Of a stretch of 64,000 bases of DNA, positions 41,950 to 52,540 are shown piece by piece. Both the position numbers and the translations under genes were made by a program. The DNA lies in assembly GCA_944548615.1 (NCBI GenBank), contig OX155963.1, forward strand, positions 25,925,336-25,989,335, in the 5' to 3' direction. The first letter of the stretch is position 1. Each line of letters opens with the position of its first letter. This stretch comes from Micropterix aruncella. Lineage: Eukaryota > Arthropoda > Insecta > Lepidoptera > Micropterigidae. The notes beneath the pieces are model-generated. The model was not told the DNA's origin. It worked only from the letters and a program-made list of their open reading frames with translations, and searched no databases.

Positions 41950-42767
41950 TAGGAGATATTTTTGCTGTTTTCTGCTTATTCCCAATATGAGTTTACTCAT
42001 AATATTAGCCATTCTTGGATCAAGCAAGCTGTAGTGACGTGGTCGACAAGACATTAAACGTTTCGGTACTTATAAGTTTTCTGTGTAAACTGTTCTCTCG
42101 CTCTTTTCCGGATTTGACCATAGTCACGTTTTCATGTGCGCTGCTTGGATTTTAAATATTCTGAAAGTTCGCTAATCAAAACCTTATAGGTGTCTCAAAC
42201 TTGCTTTATTTTTTTAAAACATTGTTGTGTTAATCGTGGAATGCTGACATTACATACACGTTACGTACATGACATTACACGACATTACATACCTGGCATT
42301 ACACGCTGACATCGGCAAGCTTTGAGGTTTAAATCAAGGATCATTTCACAATCGAGTAACGCATAGAGATTGTGAAAATTCACTACCAAAATGGTGAGAA
42401 TTTTCCAGAGATGTTAAAAAATGTTGCACATTATTCGGTTCTTATCACGCACCATCTTGGCCTTAGATGGTCAATTGTTTCTGTAGACAATAAATAAAAT
42501 TCTACCTCATAAAAAATCTGCCAAACATTTTTTTTACTATGAGTGACTTCTACACGTTGCGTTTCGTAGTAAAATTGGTTGGCAGATTGTAGTGCGACTT
42601 TGATCAATCGAATACGCTTATAATCAATGGTAATACCGAAATTAGCGATTGAAATGCGAGAGCGTTCTTAATAGGCCTGCAGATGGCATGAAAACAGAAC
42701 CGAATCCAGAACGCAAACATTTTGACGGTATCATAGAAGAAAAACATCACTTCCGAAAACACGGCGA
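41950..42767. other. Unassigned sequence
   Basis: ACATTACA-type short repeats lie near 42247-42305. No gene was recognised. Confidence 0.4.
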
Positions 42768-43189
42768 TCAGGGCGAGTTCGAAAACCCGGCGGCGACTTC
42801 AGGGGGCGCGGGAAGTACAGTATGAGGACCTAGCTCCAGACTACGAATTTCGCCGAGTGAACATCGGCACGAGAGGGCGGCCAGACCAGAATGAGGACAA
42901 GGCCAGTGTACAAGGTCGTCTGCCGCCCAGCCGGGCGAGAGAAACAGCCGTTGGAAAAAAACAAACAATGCGAGAGAAGAACAGTGCGCTACGGCACGAC
43001 CGAGACGGCGAACCGGAACGAAAAACACACGCGCCAATTTATCAAGTGCAATCTCAAGTCTGAGACTAAAAAATCTGAGTAGGATAGAAGAGAGCGAGAG
43101 GAGACGTTCGCTGGATCGGCGTCTCAGCACCGGTATATAAATGACCAAATTTTGTAGTAAACCGATCGGTTGTTTGTCACACCGATCTG
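42768..43189. other. GC-rich stretch with overlapping frames and a TATATAA
   Basis: A 199-codon minus-strand frame (43367-42768) and plus-strand frames overlap here. The long frame crosses into family X copy 5, so it is probably not a gene. TATATAA at 43135-43141 follows GGCGTCTCAGCACCGG on the plus strand and could be a core promoter of an element. Confidence 0.3.
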
Positions 43190-43875
43190 CCAAACTGTAC
43201 AGTTTGGAGTTGTCATCTACTACGGGCGACCCGCCACCCCAGAAAGGTATAAGGATATTGATCGTTCTTTTAACCATTGGTAGAACGTTGAGACTTGAAA
43301 ACGAAACAGTCCACCGTCTAGCTATGCCAACATGCCCTTTAGAGTCCAACGCCTTACCGCAGGGCACTGGGAAGAGAAACCAGCGGGTCGACCTATCGCC
43401 TTGACTAACAGATTTGGCCGGATTTCTCTGTCCTTCCGTCTGGTCACGGGTCCGAAGGGGCTTGTGCGGCCTCTATATGGTGTTAGCGGTAATTCAGTTC
43501 AAATTTATAACAGGATAGTGGCGTTCTTTGTCCGTTTTTCACACAGGATCGGGTGGCCAACGAGTCATTTCAAGAGTACCTGACATCAGGTCAACATCCA
43601 CCCCCCCCCCGCTTATGAAACAGTAGCTATATCGTTTCCAGACTCCTCCAGTTATTCGGTCCACAGTGCACAGTCCACTAGCTGACGCAGCACAATGCGC
43701 AAACCACCCAGAAGCGCCCGAAGGCCATCTCCCGGAGGAACTGATCCACCTGCCATGACAGGAGAGTCCTTTCCATGGTCAGACTACCGGATGGGGGCTG
43801 AACCCTGAGTTGAGCCGACCAAAGTTAACGAGAGGGTCTTAGTGGTCCAACTGCACATGAACCGTTAACAATCTG
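43190..43875 (-). mobile_element. Family X retroposon, copy 5 (reverse, diverged)
   Basis: The reverse complement gives CGTGACCAGACGGAAGGA, GCGGTAAGGCGTTGGACTCT and GGTGGACTGTTTCG, paralleling copies 3 and 4. AAGGCGTTGGACTCTAAA resembles the anticodon-arm region of a tRNA-Ser. There is a 10-base C tract at 43601-43610. Confidence 0.6.
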
Positions 43876-44619
43876 CCAAACTGTAAATACATATCACGTG
43901 ATATAGTATTCTGATAAATAATTCTATATCGCGTCTTTCAATTCTACCGACGCCTTCACCCACAAAGGACATCACCGACGAAAGACAGCAAAAAAATATC
44001 GTACGCACGATCAACCCTAGCTTCGATCGCCCTCCCTACCAACCCTCGATCGGCTGACTCGCCGATAAAATTAGCATAAGAAAACACTCTCAGCGTGCGG
44101 CCAACACTGGCAGCGTACAGCCGACAGTACAGATCATTAGCCACGCGTTTTCGAGTGCGCACGATCATCGAATCATTCGGTGTAAATGGCATTATAATGC
44201 CGTCGAAAAAAGCCCCGCCATTATTTGGTGCGGTCGCTCGGATACACTCTCTGTTTATTTTGCAATAGCGAGGGGCTGGGGTGGGCCACGCACGTCCGCT
44301 GCGCGAGAGGGTTGGCTAGGGACGTTATTTTGAATAGCTCTGGACCGACCGCGTTAAAGGATTCAATTGTAATACGCAAATAAGTAATTACACGGCGGTG
44401 TAATTTTGAATTTACACGGTACGTGTGCCAATGCCGATAAAGGAAAATGGGCATTTTTATATGAAAGGTGTACCCAGAGTACAACAACTAAAAACTTATA
44501 ACAACTGATTGTGTTTGTATAAAGATGTAATAATGTTAAAGTTCAACTCATTAATCCATGTCGCATTAGAATTATACACATCCGAAGTTTTGTATATCTC
44601 AATGATTTTATGAACTGAT
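43876..44619. other. Unassigned sequence
   Basis: Mixed composition, with minus-strand frames at 43956-44192 and 44221-44487 that I do not recognise. Confidence 0.4.
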
Positions 44620-45290
44620 TTTGTTATAAAAGAGTTGATAATCCTAGCATGCCAGCGAAGGTTTGTCTCTTTGTTCCGGATAATTATAATCGACCTCGGT
44701 CATATACTCTATTTGCGGAGCCGTCCTCGCGCACTAACCTAAGTCGGTGGAGTCTGCTCACGCGTACCTTGCAGTACATAAATGCGCTATGGTCGACAAA
44801 GTCAGACCTGTTTATTTTTACAGCTAGCCCACATCTCGTCAAAGTGTGGTCATTGCGCTACTGGTTTATGTCAGAATGAGATTGTTTTTATCCTTTATTT
44901 ATTGTTTTTTTTTCTTCAATTTCTAATACATATTTATATATCCTTCTAGCCGTGTTCGGCCATAGCGACTGCATTGTAGATTGTAGTGACTTCTTTAGTC
45001 TTCTCAGAGTCCACTGTTCGGAAGCAGTCAAGTGCGCAGGCTATATTATAGTGCACAGGTGGGCGCGCGACCACGGGTGCACTCTCTCTTCCTCCCTCTT
45101 CTGAACCCGATGGAACGGAGACCGTTACGACCATATTTACCGCTTAATTAAAACATGTTGTGTAAGTACTTGTAATATTTTTAATGTTATTCCCATGGAT
45201 GTTGTTGTTTATATTACATCCCAACGAATTGGTTTCAACTGTTATGTTAAATTGTTTATGAAATAAAATAAATAAATAAATAATCGAACA
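44620..45290 (+). pseudogene. LINE C-terminus and 3' UTR, interrupted
   Basis: AKVCLFVPDNYNRPRSYTLF and SSRTNLSRWSLLTRTLQYIN closely parallel the LINE at 25121-25887. The frame ends at TGA (44877-44879). The 3' UTR runs to AAATAAATAAATAAAT at 45265-45283 and is split by a 195-bp retroposon at 44937. Reverse transcriptase is absent. Confidence 0.82.
44937..45131 (-). mobile_element. Truncated retroposon inside the LINE 3' UTR
   Basis: CATATTTA flanks it on both sides (44929-44936 and 45132-45139). The reverse complement runs from GTCGTAACGGTCTCCG to GGCTAGAAGGATATA, the 3' part of the retroposon at 41411-41934. The homologous LINE UTR near 25.26 kb lacks it. The 62-codon minus-strand frame here is not a gene. 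Confidence 0.8.
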
Positions 45291-45560
45291 TGTTACAGAA
45301 ATATAAAGTTCTAGTCGTGTTACAGAAATATACAGAAAGTTCTGAACATATTGCAGAAATATAAAGTAGAAGTCCTTCGACGTAGAAAAACCCCAAACTA
45401 GTGATGCCACGAATATTAGGTACTAGTCGGTATTCGGCCTATTCGGCCACTTTTTTTTTAATATTCGGTAATACCGAGTACCATGAAAAAAACGCACTCG
45501 AAAATGTATCAATTTATTCACAAATTATATTATTGCATCAATACTTAAAACCTATTAGTG
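45291..45560. other. Unassigned sequence
   Basis: TTACAGAAATATA occurs three times near 45293-45365. Otherwise nothing was recognised. Confidence 0.4.
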
Positions 45561-46518
45561 GTAGGTTATGATGAATGAAAAGATTTTTTTCGGCATTGGA
45601 AAAGCGTGGTTATTGGAAAAAATATAAATTATGCGTGTATTGCAATGCCTTCAATGCGAGAGTAGAAAACCAAAACTGCCAGAACTACATTCACCACCCG
45701 AAACATCATCGACGTTGGTATCAGGTGACACAAACCAATAGAAACATTTTCTGGCAAACATACGCAAATACAATTCATGTTTCCAAATGACATTCCTGTC
45801 CACCCTAGAACGGGCTAGTCCCAGTTGGGTGACAGAATCAAATAAGCAAAAGGTTAAGGTTCTGCCATTCGACTCCTGTTATTTTTGTAAGCAAAATCAA
45901 TTGTTTTATAGTAATTAATTCTTAAATAAATTAATTTAAAAAAAAACATCGTTAGGTGCAACAAATATCGTTCGCGAAAATGACATGCTAACATTCAAAG
46001 TGCAAGGGAATGTATTATCGTGCAGGATCACTACTACCACTGCCGAATGCGTATCACAAATTTCTTCAAACGTATTTCATGGGAAATACTGATGAACAAC
46101 ATCATTCTTTTCCGAAAGATCGATCCACCACGACTTTGCATCGGTACCGGGCTTTCACTGAAATATATGATGAACAATACTTTGAAAACTAGTTATGAAT
46201 GGAAAATTTAAAGGAGAAGATTTACTGTTACCACGCATCTCAATGATTCCGACAAATACGCCATTCAAATTCAAACGTTTGCAGTTTCCAGTGCGACCGG
46301 CATTTGCAACGACTATCAACAAAGCACAAGGACAATCGTTACAAGTTTGTGGACTAAATTTGAAATGCTTCTCTCATGGACAGCTGTATATGGCCTGCTC
46401 ACGCATCGAAAAAATCTTATTATTTATTCATATACCACACAGAAAAACAAAAAAATTGTGTATCCAAAAGCACTTAAAAAAGATAATTAAAACACAAACA
46501 CTTTCTTTATTTGAGTAG
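45560..46518 (+). pseudogene. Broken Helitron Rep/helicase gene
   Basis: Three pieces of one protein remain. (1) About 45630-45793: KPKLPELHSPPETSS and KHFLANIRKYNSCFQM with one stop, the N-terminal part of lepidopteran Helitron proteins. (2) After a 152-bp insertion: ATNIVREND, TFKVQG and, one frame over, RAGSLLPLPNAYHKFLQ, then FMGNTDEQ. (3) From about 46080: DPPRLCIGTG, then 46195-46518 with FKRLQFPVRPAFATTINKAQ and HGQLYMACSRI. Part 3 is the C-terminal Pif1-type helicase region (TINKAQGQS is helicase motif V-like, YMACSR motif VI-like). The Rep nuclease domain and the helicase Walker motifs between parts 2 and 3 are deleted. It cannot encode a working transposase. Confidence 0.88.
45794..45945 (+). 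mobile_element. LINE-tail unit A (copy 2) inside the Helitron gene
   Basis: ACAT is duplicated at 45790-45793 and 45946-45949. The insert starts TCCTGTCCACCC, carries the hairpin (45796-45835) and ends in a T/A-rich then A-rich tail. Removing it plus one ACAT rejoins CFQMTSLGATNIV in frame. Confidence 0.85.
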
Positions 46519-47758
46519 CCACTAAATTCGAAAACAGCTATAACGTTCTAGGCCATAGGTAAATATTTTAATCACATTCGAGATAATTTAAAGAACACCC
46601 AAAATAAGGTCGCTTTTAAATACGGGGTGAAAAAGACGCTCTTATTTAAATGATCACACAGCTACGAGAAACGTATACTCTCGTAATTAGTTTTTTTTAA
46701 AAATATCAATTACAATTACTTTCTATGCTTACTACATAATTTTAATGAATTCTAGTTACAATGACATGTCAATAGTGGCCGTTAATTTCTAACTTCTCTA
46801 GTTTATTTCTTTCCCTGGATGTTTTATATTAATTTAAAAGTGTTTTTGTTTTTTATTTTCGTATTTATTTGTGGTAATTATTTATTTCATTTATGTTTGG
46901 TTGAGTTGTATTTTTTTTAAACTTATTTTTTATCCGCCTACTGATATTTACTTCGATGCAGTTTGAATACTTGATTATTTCGTTTCTTTCAATTAATTTT
47001 ATGATTCTTTTATTATTATTATTATGTTTTATGTAGCATTGTAATAATTATAGTATGTTAAAGTATGTTTTTTTAGACCTTTATTTATGTGTTTTCCGAT
47101 TTTATCCTTGTACTTTCTACACCCGGAAAGGGGTTCATGAAACTAAAAAAAAATACATTTGATCCCACCGAGACGACCTGTAATTAGTTTTCTTTTGGAA
47201 TCGAAATTTTGTTAGGTGTATACTTCAAAATCAATACGACCATATTGCGTTGTCGCATCAATGCCCTCGATAAAAGTGGTCCGTTAAGGGCGAATAGCGA
47301 TAAAGAGTGGATTAATGGTAGTTTGATATGGTGGCGCGGAACAATGCATTCGTCCTCAGTGTACCCACCCGCACACTAAGCCTTTTTTACCCGAGCTAGA
47401 TGCTAGACGATATAAATGATTTAAATATTCAATTGTATTCAATAAATTTATTTCCATTTTTGTATACACTGTAGAAATTTAAAACTATATACATTTAATA
47501 TACATTTTAGTTCCTATATACAATATTATACAAATTCAGCACTAGGTATATCTTCGAAGTCAACTTTCGGTTTCCGATTTCCCATTAGATGTAGCAAATA
47601 TGTAATATATGTATGTAGGTAGATTAAATAGCAATAGGTAGATTAAATAGCAAAGCAATTAAATAGAACCCGAGAGATTGGATGCGCTGAACATACTTTG
47701 ACAATAAATATTAAAATAATATTCGCACAAAAAAGAAGTAGCAAAATAAACATTAAAA
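46519..47758. other. Unassigned AT-rich sequence, possibly a LINE 3' UTR
   Basis: CACCCGGAAAGGGGTTCATG followed by an A run at 47121-47151 resembles a LINE tail. Otherwise I see no gene. Bases 47625-47655 repeat GGTAGATTAAATAGCAA twice. Confidence 0.4.
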
Positions 47759-48206
47759 TCTATATATATATAACAAAGTTAGAAACATTGGAAAATTAAC
47801 GAAAAAATAAAATAAAAGAAAAAACATTTTCCCATACAAAATGTTCACGGGTTTTGTAACTGTCAAACATTTAATGTTCGTCCCGTCGATACGGTAAACT
47901 CTCCCCTCAAATTAAAAAAAGTATTTAAATAAAGGTCTCGATTCGACAAGATATATCCACAATATTCGGACCACAATTATTACATAGTTTAATTCAATCA
48001 TGTCATGTTGACACGCGATTGATATACTTAATTTTTGTACTTTTATATTTCTTTTTGTGTTATTATCTTAATAAAATAGTGAACTTAATGTTTATTTTGT
48101 ATTCATATATATTACTTCCATAAAATCATAAATACAGTTCAGTTAATAATCTGTAACACGACATTCATTGACCGTTAGGCGGTACGAAGTTCGCCGGGTC
48201 AGCTAG
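47759..48206 (+). mobile_element. Non-autonomous Helitron, 448 bp
   Basis: It starts TCTATATATATATAAC after an A and ends GGGTCAGCTAG before a T. The last ~210 bp are nearly identical to the Helitron at 2087-2661 (GACACGCGATTGATATAC, AACACGACATTCATTGAC). The middle differs by a deletion of the helicase-like piece. Confidence 0.88.
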
Positions 48207-48249
48207 TAGTAAATAAAACATTCAAAATTGTTTAGCGTCTAGCTTGTAT

Positions 48250-48440
48250 GAAAATAACAGTGTGCGCCGTGAGCGTCGGCGTCGCTGGGGCGTCTGCGCG
48301 TCGGCCGGCGTCGCGACGCCCGCCTCCGCGCGCTGACTCCAAGGGCGGGCGTGCGCCGGACCGTGTTTGCGTAATGTTTCCGCTTCCGGGCGGCAAGATG
48401 GCCGGCCGTAATGGCGGCGAGGAACGCACTCGCGCAGGGG
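48250..48440. promoter_or_regulatory. CpG-rich island with ETS- and YY1-like motifs
   Basis: About 190 bp of very GC-rich DNA (for example ggcgtcgctggggcgtctgc) contains CTTCCGGGCGGCAAGATGGC, joining an ETS-like CTTCCGG to a YY1-like AAGATGGC. Such pairs occur near animal transcription starts. No downstream gene is recognised, and several overlapping frames are composition artefacts. It could also be the 5' part of the adjoining family X copy. Confidence 0.3.
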
Positions 48441-48459
48441 GCCACCAAATATCCAGGAC

Positions 48460-49140
48460 CGTATGCTGCACTTACACTGCTCTGTCAAACATATACCGGG
48501 AATGGTTCAATAGAATAGCGAACTTGGTAGCGAACGGTTTCGTGCAGCTTGGGCTACAAGATATATTGTGTACTCCGATCGGTCCAACTCACGATTCAAC
48601 TCCTATTCAGAAGGATCCTCGTGTGAAAGGCTACCCCGGGGAAGGCTCTCGCGTCTCATGCCTCACGGCTGGTGGATAGGTTTCTCTTGGGGGATTGCCT
48701 CCCCGTGCTAGTGGACGGTTTGCGCACCGTTCGGCGACGCCAATCGGTTGTGCACTCTGACTATTTGCTGAAGGAGTCTGGAGACCATGGAAATAAACTG
48801 TCTCCTAACTTTTCAAGCAGCGGGGGTGGATGTTAACCTGTCGGTAACCACTCTTGAAATGACCATTTGGATGCCATTGGTCCGCGATAGATTCGAACTG
48901 AATCACCGCTGAATTTACGGCAGGTACAGTCCGCGTTAGCGACTTCGGTCCCGTAACCAGTCGGAAGGAAGGACGTATCCTGAAGGTTAATTCCAGACGG
49001 AGATATCCTGCCAAAACTGGTAGCCAGAGGGCGAGGTGGCCTCACTGGGTTACCTTCTTAGTGCTTTGCTGGACGGTAAGTTTGTACTCTCCCAAAGTCT
49101 TCGACAGAACGACCACATATTGTTAAACTTCCTGAGGTGA
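48460..49140 (+). mobile_element. Family X retroposon, copy 4 (diverged)
   Basis: GGACGGTTTGCGCACCGTTC, GTCCGCGATAGATTCGAACT, TAACCAGTCGGAAGGA and AAACTTCCTGAGGTGA keep the family order. GATTCGAACTGAATC is B-box-like. Its middle is closer to copy 5 than to copies 1 and 2. Confidence 0.65.
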
Positions 49141-49664
49141 AAATCATTTTAGTCCTTGGTCCATCCCTATCTCATATAATGTCTTTATTAATCGCATGAA
49201 CAGTTTTCATATATTTTATAATATATTTTTGATTTCTTATTACTGCAAATTATGTCTATGTAAAAAATCGTGTGAGAAAAATATAAATCTCACATAAGCA
49301 TGTTTGTCTCGCATTACTTACATTATAATTTTTTTGTCTCTTCTCACAAAAAATAAAATTACTAATAAAGAAATATTTTTACTTAATGGAGATTTACCAA
49401 AGAATAAACATTTCATTAGTCATAGTATTATTTTGTATCTTTGGTGATTGTTACATGGTAACGTTGTTTTGTTTACTGAATAAAATAAAATAAAATTAAA
49501 AATAATAACTTTCTAAGGATAATCGCAAAAGCCTTTTAAATATTAGGTCTTCCTTATCAAAGATACTTTCTCTCTCTAAGCCCGGCCCCCCACCACCGTT
49601 ATAACCTACGCAGTGGCGGAAGCGGTATGCGACCTACCCGCAAAACAACGGATTGACAGCTCTT
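49141..49664. other. Unassigned AT-rich sequence
   Basis: No feature was recognised. Confidence 0.45.
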
Positions 49665-49762
49665 CAGACTACTCTGGACAACGGCGGCTGCAACGTCACC
49701 GAAACGTCGGGTGCTACAAATTTCACGCGGTAAATTCGTTTTCTATCCTATTTATAATACTT
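49665..49762. mobile_element. Foldback family, right half
   Basis: CTCTGGACAACGGCGG, TGCAACGTCACCGAAACGTC and TTTTCTATCCTATTTATAAT match the right arm of the foldback at 32005-32245. The left arm is absent. Confidence 0.75.
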
Positions 49763-50316
49763 TAAAATTATTGCCTATTGACGTTCAGCATATGTACGCA
49801 ATGTTGAATAAAGAGGTTTAGCTTTCATTTGATCTGAATTAATATTGTATTTCTAAATTCGGCCCTGTGCTGTGAGATCGGTACGTAGCGGGGGGCGAAG
49901 CAGAGAGCGACCTTTTGTCGGTAGTTAGGGCCGGGACAATCTGATGAAGTGTTTTGTTGTCCTCGTGAATGACGCGCGTTCACCCGAAATGATTTATTCT
50001 GGCATCACCCAACAAGGAAGCGGACCCACATTATACCCTATTATTACCAAATACCATTTCGCCAAAGGTCCGAATTAGATACAGTTGGCATTCCGCCTAA
50101 AATATGAGGCTTTTGCTAACTCGTCTTCATTCCTGAAGTTCCCCGCACTGAGCTCGAATAGGGACAGATACAATTATTTAGGATAAGATAAATTATTGGT
50201 ACAGTCTATGGCGAATGCTACACGGTCGATATTTACCGCGATAAATAAAAAATAAAATACAAACGGAGCTGCCATGGAATTCACCGACCAAAAATCGGGC
50301 CCATCATATATAATTA
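49763..50316. other. Unassigned; GC-rich patch
   Basis: Bases 49860-50120 are GC-richer with no credible frame. Confidence 0.4.
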
Positions 50317-50900
50317 TTACACTTCTGGGAGGTGAAGGGTGGATTCCGGACTTACGACCGGCGGTGGTAGGTTTAGGACAGGTGTCTTGCCACATGTGAG
50401 CGTGCACCTTACCACCCATTCACCCCCCCCCCCCCCCCTTCGAAGCCATAGAATTTCAGATGCAGAAATCGCGGTATTAGATAATTTTTCTAGAAAGGAG
50501 TTGATTATTTTCCTGGAGAGGCCAAGATCTTTAAAAAGGTGAAACAAAGATTTAGCTGGCAGGCCACGAGCGCCTACTTCCACCGCGTGAAGGTGAACAG
50601 TGAAGCCGTTCCGGGTGACGGCATTTGCGAGGTCATGGTATTTATTTAATTTGTACTCGTGGTCTTTTGGGATATTTGATTCCCATGGAACAGTTAATTC
50701 TACGATAGGGACCATCTTCCGAGATAGAGAGTAAAGAGTTATATCTGGACGCAGGGCTGTGCATCCGAGACTTTCAGGGAATTTATACTGCTTAGAGACC
50801 GAATCGACCTCCATAATCCAATCTGAAGCTTTCTCGATTATTGAGAAAGGGTTTGCAGTGAGATGTTTTTTGCCTTTCGAGCCAACCCGCACAAACTGTA
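50317..50900 (-). pseudogene. ORF with PD-(D/E)XK-like segment, transposon-type
   Basis: A 191-codon minus-strand frame. Residues ~47-75 read ALRPDITLYS, then VPIVELTVPWESNI; residues ~80-105 include KLNKYHDLANAVTRNGF, and residues ~105-150 VHLHAVEVGARGLPAKSLF and ILWLRR. The order RPD, hydrophobic strand, ELTVPWE, K-KY--L, VEVG-RG is one I have seen in many animal genomes beside reverse-transcriptase-like repeats. It is compatible with a PD-(D/E)XK nuclease fold (Asp and Glu in RPD...VEL). After WLRR a 16-base C tract (50423-50438) gives Gly repeats, and the frame beyond is probably out of phase. Upstream stops mean the N-terminus is lost. Mobile-element origin is likely; activity is not. 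Confidence 0.5.
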
Positions 50901-51077
50901 TTGGGGGTTTGGAGGATACCTTGGGGGTTTGGAGGATTTAATGTGATCCAGATCGTGAAATTCAGAATCTCAAGAGGATATGCTCGATACGAATCGCGTC
51001 AGCATGGCGTTACATTTCATTCCCTGCAGAGGTGGAAGTGAGCCAGCGATGAGTGACAATTTAAAGAAAGCTTGTGT
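50901..51077. other. Short tandem repeat and unassigned sequence
   Basis: TTGGGGGTTTGGAGGA occurs twice in tandem at 50902-50938. The rest is unassigned. Confidence 0.5.
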
Positions 51078-51756
51078 TGCTATAATAGTCCAAGAGGCAG
51101 CGACAAAAAAATGCGAGTTGTGTAAAATCTGACCCTTTAAGATCAGGCAGTAATTTGGCCATAGAACTCTTGGGTAGAGTCAGCAGGCCAGACTCCGGGA
51201 CACCTGGCGTTGGAGTACTAGAAAAGGTGTGATTTTAATTAATACCCCCAAAGTGTTTTGGAAAAGCTGAAAATCCATCAGTAGACAGTGGATGCAATAC
51301 AGAATTCGAAACGAATGGTCGGACGGCTTAGCAATAGAATGCGTGGCGTCAGTATTAGGTACTCCATACATGTAAATCCATTATATTGTGCGGCACATTA
51401 GACCCATGCGTAATATTTACCGACAAACACGTACCGGCCTATTTGAAGGGATGTCATTTTCGTGACATATATGGAGTAATGCTGACGCCACGCATTCTAT
51501 TGTTAAGCAGTCTGACCATTTGTTTCGAGTTATTTATTGCATCCACTGTCTACTGATGAATTTTCAGCTTTTCCAAAACACTTTGAGGGTACTAATTAAA
51601 ATCACACCTTTCCTAGTACGCATGCGCCAGGTGTCCCAGAGTCTGGCTCGCTGACTACCCCCAGCATTCTATGGCTAAAATACTGTCTGATCTGAAAGTA
51701 TCAGATTTTACAAAACTCTTGCACTGTTTTATCGCTGCCTCCCCAACTATAATATT
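51078..51756. mobile_element. Foldback element with ~290-bp inverted arms
   Basis: The left arm (51078-51373) and the reverse complement of the right arm (51465-51756) share GAGGCAGCGA, TTTGTAAAATCTGA-type sequence, GATCAGRCAGTA, CAGACTC, ATTTTAATTA, CAAAGTGTTTTGGAAAAGCT, GTAGACAGTGGATGCAATA, and GCGTGGCGTCAG. The spacer is about 90 bp. It has no transposase frame. Arms this long relative to the spacer fit a foldback-type transposon. Confidence 0.8.
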
Positions 51757-51764
51757 AGCGTTAT

Positions 51765-52540
51765 GGCCGCTCTACACTTAGTCCGCGAATAGCGCGCGAA
51801 GCCGCGAAGGTGCGCGAACGCGTAGTGTGGGGCCGTTTCGCATATTCTTCGCGGCTTCGCGCCCTGTTCCCCGATTTTTGACGGTTTTCTGTCCTGCGAC
51901 AAAGGGACCGCGAAGCGGGAACTTAGCGCGAACGCGCATAGTCTCCACACACTCGCGCGCCGCTCAGTTGACTGTCGGCAGCGTCGGTGTGTAGTCGTTT
52001 CTGTTCCTAATTAATATGTTTCTGAGATTTCCTACAAAATTACCGTAAACTAGATGAAATAATTTTAGCTGCAATTTCTTGAATACTACTAAACCGAACA
52101 CGCTTTTTGGTGTGTAAATCGTAAAGATTATATGAAAAAATATAAAAATCACGACGCCTCATTAGCGCCATGATGAAAAAACATGTAGAAATTTTGAAAA
52201 AAAAGGAATCCCTTGCTATCTAGTTAGTGAAATTACAAAAGTAACGTAAAAAAATCGTACTTGAAAAAAGCTCAGTTGGTTTTAATATGAAATAATGAAT
52301 GGATGATATAATATTGTTTTTACTTTTAATATATTCATAATTATAGTGCGCTATTGCGCACAACATGAGGGACGCAGTTGAAGCTAATTTGACGTCCATT
52401 TTCTTCAAACGCGCAAGCTATAATGTGAACTACCGCGAACCATTGCGAGTGTGGAGCTTTGATTCGCTCATCGCGAGTTCGCGGTGAGTTCGCGCCGTAA
52501 AGTCGCGCGCGATACGCGAACTAAGTGTAGAGCGGACTTT
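51765..52540. mobile_element. TIR MITE with GCGCGAA subterminal repeats, ~775 bp
   Basis: CCGCTCTACACTTAGT at the left is answered by ACTAAGTGTAGAGCGG at the right. Both ends are packed with short CGCGAA/TTCGCG repeats, whereas the middle is AT-rich. Subterminal repeats of this kind are typical transposase-binding sites. TTA is present on both sides and could be a 3-bp target duplication. No ORF. Confidence 0.75.

Noticed and set aside
43135..43145. TATATAA as the TATA box of an LTR retrotransposon
   Set aside because: No matching LTR pair, primer-binding site or gag/pol sequence is visible in the window.
42768..43367. 199-residue minus-strand ORF
   Set aside because: It crosses the border of a family X retroposon and has no domain; GC-rich DNA readily gives such frames.
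41749..45131. The inverted 187/195-bp repeats as ends of a 3.4-kb transposon
   Set aside because: Each copy has its own target duplication (15 bp including upstream sequence, and 8 bp), so they are separate insertions.
48222..48488. Several overlapping Arg/Ala-rich ORFs in the CpG island
   Set aside because: Three frames on one strand and one on the other are open together, which reflects base composition rather than coding.
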